Part shown: one piece after another, positions 29,880 to 34,219 of the stretch
How positions within the stretch are numbered: the stretch's first letter is position 1
Layout of the letters: the number at the start of each line of letters is the position of its first letter
DNA from: a virus
DNA: 34,219 nucleotides
Virus record (IMG/VR): IMGVR_UViG_3300033141_001404
Span: 1 to 34,219 of that record
Direction: 5' to 3' (one strand)
The notes under the pieces: generated by a model
Database searches by the model: none
What the model was told of the DNA's origin: nothing
What the model saw: only the letters and a program-made list of their open reading frames with translations
Position numbers and translations under genes: made by a program

Positions 29880-30325
29880 TATTTATCTCCTATCGTGTAG
29901 AGTGATTTTCCCATAGTGGTTAAACCCCCAGAGATTGCCCCTAATGAACCGCCTATTAAAGCCGTACTTGCTGCTGCTCCGTACTGTGTTGCTTGTGCTT
30001 GATAGCCTGACTCTTGAATTTGTGCCGATAGTCTGGTAAAGTCTGCATCCCAGCTAAACTGCTCTTCGCCTGCTCTTGCTATTTGTTCGACACTCCCTCC
30101 AGAGCGTCCTTGTGCTGCTGCCATAACCACATTTGATGCCATAGTCTGGTTAAATTGTCTTTGAAGATTGAGAGCATCCGCCTCACCTTGCATTTTTGCT
30201 ATCTTGGCTCTTGTTTTGGCTTGTATCTTTTGAATATCATATTGAGAAGATTTAGCAAAAGCCGACCCTATTCCTGCTGCAATAGAGCCAATTCCTGATA
30301 TTTGTGCTAGTGTTGATGGTGTCAT
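29879..30325 (-). CDS. Internal virion protein, T7 gp14-like
   Basis: A 148-residue protein with Ala/Gly-rich ends and a Gln/Ala/Glu helix in the middle (about 25-75), then Gly-Arg-Ser-Gly-Gly-Ser-Val and a helix ending Gln-Tyr-Gly-Ala-Ala. This is the pattern of the gp14 core family, which inserts in the outer membrane during ejection. It starts the core-protein cluster directly after the nozzle gene. Confidence 0.75.
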   Translation of the reverse strand: MTPSTLAQISGIGSIAAGIGSAFAKSSQYDIQKIQAKTRAKIAKMQGEADALNLQRQFNQTMASNVVMAAAQGRSGGSVEQIARAGEEQFSWDADFTRLSAQIQESGYQAQATQYGAAASTALIGGSLGAISGGLTTMGKSLYTIGDK

Positions 30326-30334
30326 GCTGTCTCC

Positions 30335-32428
30335 TTAATATGCAACTTCATAACTTATAGCTCTAATAAGCATAGGCAATGGTTTTTCTTGTGTTATCTC
30401 TAGTTGTGTTATTCTATCATAACCTAAAAGGTATAACTCTTTAAAGCCTGTAAAGGGCTCCGGTGCCTGGTCTAACGCTACAGTAAACTTTCTATCTGAT
30501 GAATGAACATCTCTCACATATACACCTAGACTCTCATATACGTTAATATCTGCCTTGACTATCCGTTTCCTGCGGTGTAAAGTAGCTCCACTTCTCAAGT
30601 CTGTATTGAGGGGGAGTGTTATCACTTTTACATCAAAGCCTAATCCAACCTCTAGTCTATATGCGTTTCTATCTATTGTAAATTTATCGGTTTCCTGTTT
30701 TGCATCTGCCATAATAGAAAAATCTGCTATTACCTTAAAGTATGTATCGTCAAACACAGCATTAAAGTTAGTCTCAAGTTCTGTGATCGGTGTACCGGTG
30801 CTAAAGTCTGTATAGATTACATTATAGCCCTCGTCTGCCACATTATATATGCCCTCTATGACATTAAAACTTGTAGGCTCTGTTCCCGGTTGCACCACAC
30901 TATGGTCTGTATATGAGTCCTCATCCAATAGTTCGATGAAATACTCACCCTCTCTTTTAACCAGGAAATAAACATCTTTGTCAACTACACAAACATCAAG
31001 AAACTCTCCGTCTGTAGTCCAATGCGTCCACCCTAATATGCCCTCGTTTCTAAGTGTGTTCATTACTGCCAGGGTTCCGTCAGCATTAACTACATAAACA
31101 AAGTCAGATACATCAATATCCGTTCCTTTTATTGCTGCGATGGAGGTTATGTCTGATAGTAAATGAGAGGCTAAAAGCGTGATACTGTTCGATACATGTG
31201 CATCCTCATCAAAGTTATAAACAAATTCCCTAATAGTTTTTCCTGAACTGTCTACAAACAAAGTTGCTCCATCTATAAAGATAGGTCTTATCCCTTTTGA
31301 GCCATAACCTGTTTGAACCTCCCAGTTTGAGTCAGAAGGTGTGATAATGTCCGTCTTATTGTAATACTCTGAGCCTGTTGTAAATACCTGGAGCCCTCTA
31401 CCACTAAAGATGTTAATTATCTTATTGTATTGTCCTGCTTCTATAGTATCACTAACTGCATGATCGTCTGGGATTGTTCCGCTTAAACTTTTTGCTGTGA
31501 AGTCGAAAAACCCGTTAACTCTTGAACCCCAAACAGAGGTAGGCTTTGCTAGGCTTCCCCCAAACCATAAACGACCCTTGTGAAAAGTACAACTTACAGG
31601 ATAGCCTCTTATATCGCTCCATACAGGCTCTTTACCTACATTTAAATCTTCCCACACTGCACCGACTGTGTAATCTTCTGTGGCAAGGTCTATTTCTGCT
31701 CCAACCTCTCCCGCGTCTGGTCTAAACCTAGATACAAATTGTCTGTCTGGTGGCACATATTCCCCACCTCCAATGTCTGCCCATGTTGGTAAGGGTTGCG
31801 TTGGTAATGTTGTGGTGTCCGTGTTAGTTCCTATGTATCTATAAAATCTATTATGAACACCATTCACATCGTTTTCATCATTATTCCATACTATATCATC
31901 TGTTTTTAGTTTTACATTCTGCTCTTCACCGTTATTCTCATACCTATAAGGAAGCCCTACATAGTTTTCTAAAGGAGTAACGAGAGGGATTATATCTACT
32001 TCCCAACTAGAGTCACTATCTTTTCTTACTATCATTCTTGGTCTATAGTATTTATGTGTGATTATGACTGTATCTGCCGATTGAATAATATCTAATTCGT
32101 TAACTATCTCCATTGATGTATAAGGGATAACAAGATCAGCTAAAACTATCTCACCGTCTCTTAGTATGTCAACATAGCCTGCCTTAAATACTAATAGGTA
32201 TTGCTGTGTTTTATTAAATACAAAAGGAATAAGCCTAGCATCTTCACCGACTACCCCATCATCCATTTTTGCAAGTCCTGGTCTACGTCTTAACCCACCT
32301 TGAGGAACGATGATAACATTCTCTGCATGAGCCACAGAAGTCTTATATTTGTCTATATCTATACGAGCATGAAGCTCCGGTGCGATTTCTCCGCCTGTTA
32401 GATTAGATTGGACGTGTTCTACACCCAT
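30335..32428 (-). CDS. Tail nozzle protein (T7 gp12-like, tail tubular B)
   Basis: A 697-residue protein whose start (Asn-Leu-Thr-Gly-Gly-Glu-Ile-Ala-Pro-Glu-Leu then Arg-Arg-Arg-Pro-Gly) is the hallmark of podovirus nozzle proteins. The body is beta-rich. It forms the hexameric tip that seals DNA and binds fibres. The start overlaps the adaptor stop as TAATG. Confidence 0.88.
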   Translation of the reverse strand: MGVEHVQSNLTGGEIAPELHARIDIDKYKTSVAHAENVIIVPQGGLRRRPGLAKMDDGVVGEDARLIPFVFNKTQQYLLVFKAGYVDILRDGEIVLADLVIPYTSMEIVNELDIIQSADTVIITHKYYRPRMIVRKDSDSSWEVDIIPLVTPLENYVGLPYRYENNGEEQNVKLKTDDIVWNNDENDVNGVHNRFYRYIGTNTDTTTLPTQPLPTWADIGGGEYVPPDRQFVSRFRPDAGEVGAEIDLATEDYTVGAVWEDLNVGKEPVWSDIRGYPVSCTFHKGRLWFGGSLAKPTSVWGSRVNGFFDFTAKSLSGTIPDDHAVSDTIEAGQYNKIINIFSGRGLQVFTTGSEYYNKTDIITPSDSNWEVQTGYGSKGIRPIFIDGATLFVDSSGKTIREFVYNFDEDAHVSNSITLLASHLLSDITSIAAIKGTDIDVSDFVYVVNADGTLAVMNTLRNEGILGWTHWTTDGEFLDVCVVDKDVYFLVKREGEYFIELLDEDSYTDHSVVQPGTEPTSFNVIEGIYNVADEGYNVIYTDFSTGTPITELETNFNAVFDDTYFKVIADFSIMADAKQETDKFTIDRNAYRLEVGLGFDVKVITLPLNTDLRSGATLHRRKRIVKADINVYESLGVYVRDVHSSDRKFTVALDQAPEPFTGFKELYLLGYDRITQLEITQEKPLPMLIRAISYEVAY

Positions 32429-32985
32429 TAGTAACGAGCCTCAACATAAGGATTGTCAATAAACGATACTTGTGGATGTTGTGTAGAGTCTGCGAACTTA
32501 GCTCTCTTTAGCTCATTGAGATACATTCTTGAGAAGTAGTTTCCTTTCTCCATGTCTCCCGTAAGAGAAAGGGCAAACTGTGAGGCTAAAAAAAACTCAA
32601 ACATTTTTGCAAAATAAGGAGGAAGGTTATCTTCATTGACTCTATAAGTATAATCAGCTTCCACACTTAAATCATTACAATAAAGTTTGCTTCCGTATAT
32701 CTGATATTGTCGTGATGTTGTTTTAATTAGATATATCGAGTCAGAAGGTAACTGAAAAGCATACTTGTACTCATTTAACGGTTCTTCGGTAAGTCTTGCT
32801 AGTTGTGCTTTTTTTGTTGCAAATCTCCATCTATGGTTGGTTAATAGGCTTAGATAAGAAGTCTCATAAAGATTGGCTGCGATTGTAGCTCCTGCTGTTC
32901 CTTCATCAAAGCTTGCTATGGGTTGATGTCCTAGTAAAAGGAGAGCGTTTGAAGCGAGAGAGATGCTTGATGGTGTTCCTGTCAT
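32428..32985 (-). CDS. Tail adaptor protein (T7 gp11-like, tail tubular A)
   Basis: A 185-residue protein with Ala-Leu-Leu-Leu-Leu-Gly near 15, Ala-Asn-Leu-Tyr-Glu near 37 and a helical region Trp-Arg-Phe-Ala-Thr-Lys near 53, followed by Tyr-Ala-Phe-Gln-Leu-Pro. This matches the adaptor family that makes the ring joining portal and nozzle. AAGGAG precedes the ATG (strong). It follows the stable UUCG hairpin. Confidence 0.85.
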   Translation of the reverse strand: MTGTPSSISLASNALLLLGHQPIASFDEGTAGATIAANLYETSYLSLLTNHRWRFATKKAQLARLTEEPLNEYKYAFQLPSDSIYLIKTTSRQYQIYGSKLYCNDLSVEADYTYRVNEDNLPPYFAKMFEFFLASQFALSLTGDMEKGNYFSRMYLNELKRAKFADSTQHPQVSFIDNPYVEARY

Positions 32986-33006
32986 AGTTACTCCTTAGTA
33001 GATAGT

Positions 33007-33028
33007 GCAACCCTCCGAAGAGAGCTGC
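33007..33028 (-). promoter_or_regulatory. UUCG-tetraloop hairpin between decoration and adaptor genes
   Basis: On the - strand GCAGCTCTC, TTCG, GAGGGTTGC form a 9-bp stem (two G-U pairs) capped by a C(UUCG)G tetraloop, an unusually stable RNA hairpin. No U-run follows, so it is more likely an mRNA-stabilising or processing structure, protecting the capsid messages, than a terminator. Confidence 0.6.
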
Positions 33029-33035
33029 GTATCAA

Positions 33036-33287
33036 CTAAGCTACTGCTACATAGCCTGTATCTACCTCATCAGCGTCCGACTTAGTAACAACTAAGAGCA
33101 CAGAAGCGTCTGTTGCTGTTGCTAAGATAAAATCTCCTACCTTAACGATACCGATTAGCCCGACAAAATAATCATCTGCGATAACCGTTGCTTTATTGTC
33201 CGTTGCCGAACCGTAAACATAAAAACTTGGAGCGGCTGAACCTGCCCCTACATTGCCTGAAAAACTTGCTTTAGTAAAACCTGCCAT
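33036..33287 (-). CDS. Putative head decoration protein, 83 aa
   Basis: A beta-rich Ala/Val/Gly/Asp protein directly after the capsid gene, with Ser-Phe-Tyr-Val-Tyr and Asp-Lys-Ala/Asn-Lys-Ala-Thr-Val type strands as in small capsid-cementing proteins. No Cys, no membrane segment. AAGGAG lies ahead of the ATG. The function follows from position and composition. Confidence 0.6.
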   Translation of the reverse strand: MAGFTKASFSGNVGAGSAAPSFYVYGSATDNKATVIADDYFVGLIGIVKVGDFILATATDASVLLVVTKSDADEVDTGYVAVA

Positions 33288-33297
33288 TACTTACTCC

Positions 33298-34134
33298 TTA
33301 TGCTGCTGTTTTAAGATATTCTACAGGGATAATACCCTCGATATCAATTGCTACTGAGCCTGCTTTCCACATACCTAGTGATAACCAAGATGCTTTGTGA
33401 GCTACCCAATCAACACGAGTTTTCATGTCAATTCCTACTGCATGCCCGATAGCCGATTTATGGAACGCGAACCCTGTTCTTACTGTTGTTACGAATGGAA
33501 GTCCACCTTCTGCTCTTGCAGAACCAACGATTTTCCATTTGAAGCCCATGAATGTATCAATCTCACCACTCATTAAGAGTCTTACAGAGTTGTAATCTGC
33601 TGATGTGATACCTGTATCATTAAGAAGATCGTTAAGCCCTTTCTCTTCTACTAGGAAAAATCTATCTTCCATCGGTGCTTCAACTGAATTGAGCGATTGT
33701 GCTGCTTCTGTGATAGCTGCCAAGTCAAGTGCTTTTGTACCATCTCCTACTGCTGTAGTAGTTGAAGTGTTTAGTGCATCAATGATTGACTGATCGTCTC
33801 TACGTCCCATAGCTCCTGCGATTGTTTGTGCAAGTTCTACAACTTCATCAAAGTTCACTGTAGCTTTGTCGTAGATATCTGTGTACTCTGGTGCTTCGTA
33901 ATCTACTAATGTAGCTACTTTTAAGCTGTGAGCGATACCCATAGGAACTACATCCGCAGAACTACCTGTTCTTTGTGTTGCTGTACCTTTTCCCATTAGT
34001 CTAAAGTCGTATTTGTCTCCGACTACGTTGTTTCTTACTTTTGCACACTCTCTAAGTGTTTTAAGACCTTGATATGCGTGTTTTACTTCTGTGTCAAACT
34101 GCTCAGCAGCTACACCTGAAAGATTTTGTGACAT
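33298..34134 (-). CDS. Major capsid protein
   Basis: A 278-residue HK97-fold-type capsid protein of the podovirus type. The N-terminal arm has Phe-Asp-Thr-Glu-Val-Lys and Arg-Asn-Asn-Val; the E-loop/spine region holds Tyr-Glu-Ala-Pro-Glu-Tyr-Thr-Asp-Ile; the A-domain has Arg-Phe-Phe-Leu-Val near 158 and Leu-Leu-Asn-Asp. The C-terminus has Gly-Met-Trp-Lys-Ala-Gly-Ser-Val-Ala-Ile-Asp. AAGGAG precedes the ATG. Its promoter lies across the circle junction near 178-183, not directly after the scaffold gene. Confidence 0.88.
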   Translation of the reverse strand: MSQNLSGVAAEQFDTEVKHAYQGLKTLRECAKVRNNVVGDKYDFRLMGKGTATQRTGSSADVVPMGIAHSLKVATLVDYEAPEYTDIYDKATVNFDEVVELAQTIAGAMGRRDDQSIIDALNTSTTTAVGDGTKALDLAAITEAAQSLNSVEAPMEDRFFLVEEKGLNDLLNDTGITSADYNSVRLLMSGEIDTFMGFKWKIVGSARAEGGLPFVTTVRTGFAFHKSAIGHAVGIDMKTRVDWVAHKASWLSLGMWKAGSVAIDIEGIIPVEYLKTAA

Positions 34135-34219
34135 AATGTCTCCTTATCTGTTTTAATATGGTTGATTGTTTTGTCATTTGGAGGTGTCCTTGACCGACTC
34201 AAGGCTCAAAATGCAAATA
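34108..34219. repeat. Direct terminal repeat, right copy (112 bp)
   Basis: Exact copy of bases 1-112. Joining the two copies gives a circle of 34107 bp and places the leader of the capsid gene directly beside the 113-269 promoter region. Confidence 0.95.

Overview
This window is a complete or near-complete genome of a short-tailed (podovirus-type) tailed phage. The first 112 bases (1-112) recur exactly as the last 112 (34108-34219), so the molecule closes into a circle of about 34.1 kb or carries short direct terminal repeats. The DNA is A+T-rich. The SSB ends in the DEIPF-type tail usual for Campylobacterota, promoters show extended -10 boxes with T-rich upstream tracts, and one gene encodes a small outer-membrane barrel with a Gram-negative signal peptide. 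A Campylobacterota host (Sulfurimonas, Sulfurovum or Arcobacter type) is my best inference; it is not proven. I see no integrase, CI-type repressor, reverse transcriptase, tRNA or CRISPR array.

Layout. (1) 113-269 is a divergent promoter region: one promoter points left into the major capsid gene (33298-34134 on the circle), the other right into a block of five small genes (270-1390, + strand). That block interrupts an otherwise continuous leftward head operon, between scaffold and capsid. (2) 1387-7615, leftward: scaffold, a putative head fibre, a Bbp19-like protein, portal, several small proteins, and the large and small terminase subunits. (3) 7599-14123, leftward: NinG, a triple zinc-finger protein, SSB, a C5 cytosine methyltransferase, a stand-alone DnaT/O-like C-terminal domain and many small unknowns, chained by ATGA or TAATG overlaps. 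(4) 14124-14649 is a roughly 0.5 kb structured non-coding region. (5) 14650-15302, leftward: a 53-residue HTH protein and three more small genes. (6) 15303-15836 is the control region. It has strong divergent promoters PL and PR around an inverted operator-like repeat, and PR drives a roughly 400-nt leader with three long successive hairpins. (7) 15837-17830, rightward: ERF-type annealing protein, Gp157-like protein, NinB and small proteins. (8) 17824-34134, leftward late genes, listed from the capsid end: capsid, decoration-like protein, tail adaptor and nozzle, internal core proteins (one with ADP-ribosyltransferase and NlpC/P60 domains), tail fibres, outer-membrane barrel, holins and a T7-lysozyme-like amidase.

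How it works together. PL and PR form a lambda-like early switch. Recombination functions (ERF, NinB, NinG, SSB) are phage-encoded, but no polymerase, helicase or primase is visible, so replication must lean on the host. The internal virion proteins are probably ejected to form a trans-envelope channel, carrying a peptidoglycan hydrolase and a putative ADP-ribosyltransferase. The most novel-looking items are the PR leader RNA with repeated anti-Shine-Dalgarno loops, a ribosome-site-sequestering leader at 10949-11037, the structured region at 14124-14649, the inserted five-gene block, and several micro-proteins of 16 to 58 residues in the overlap chains.
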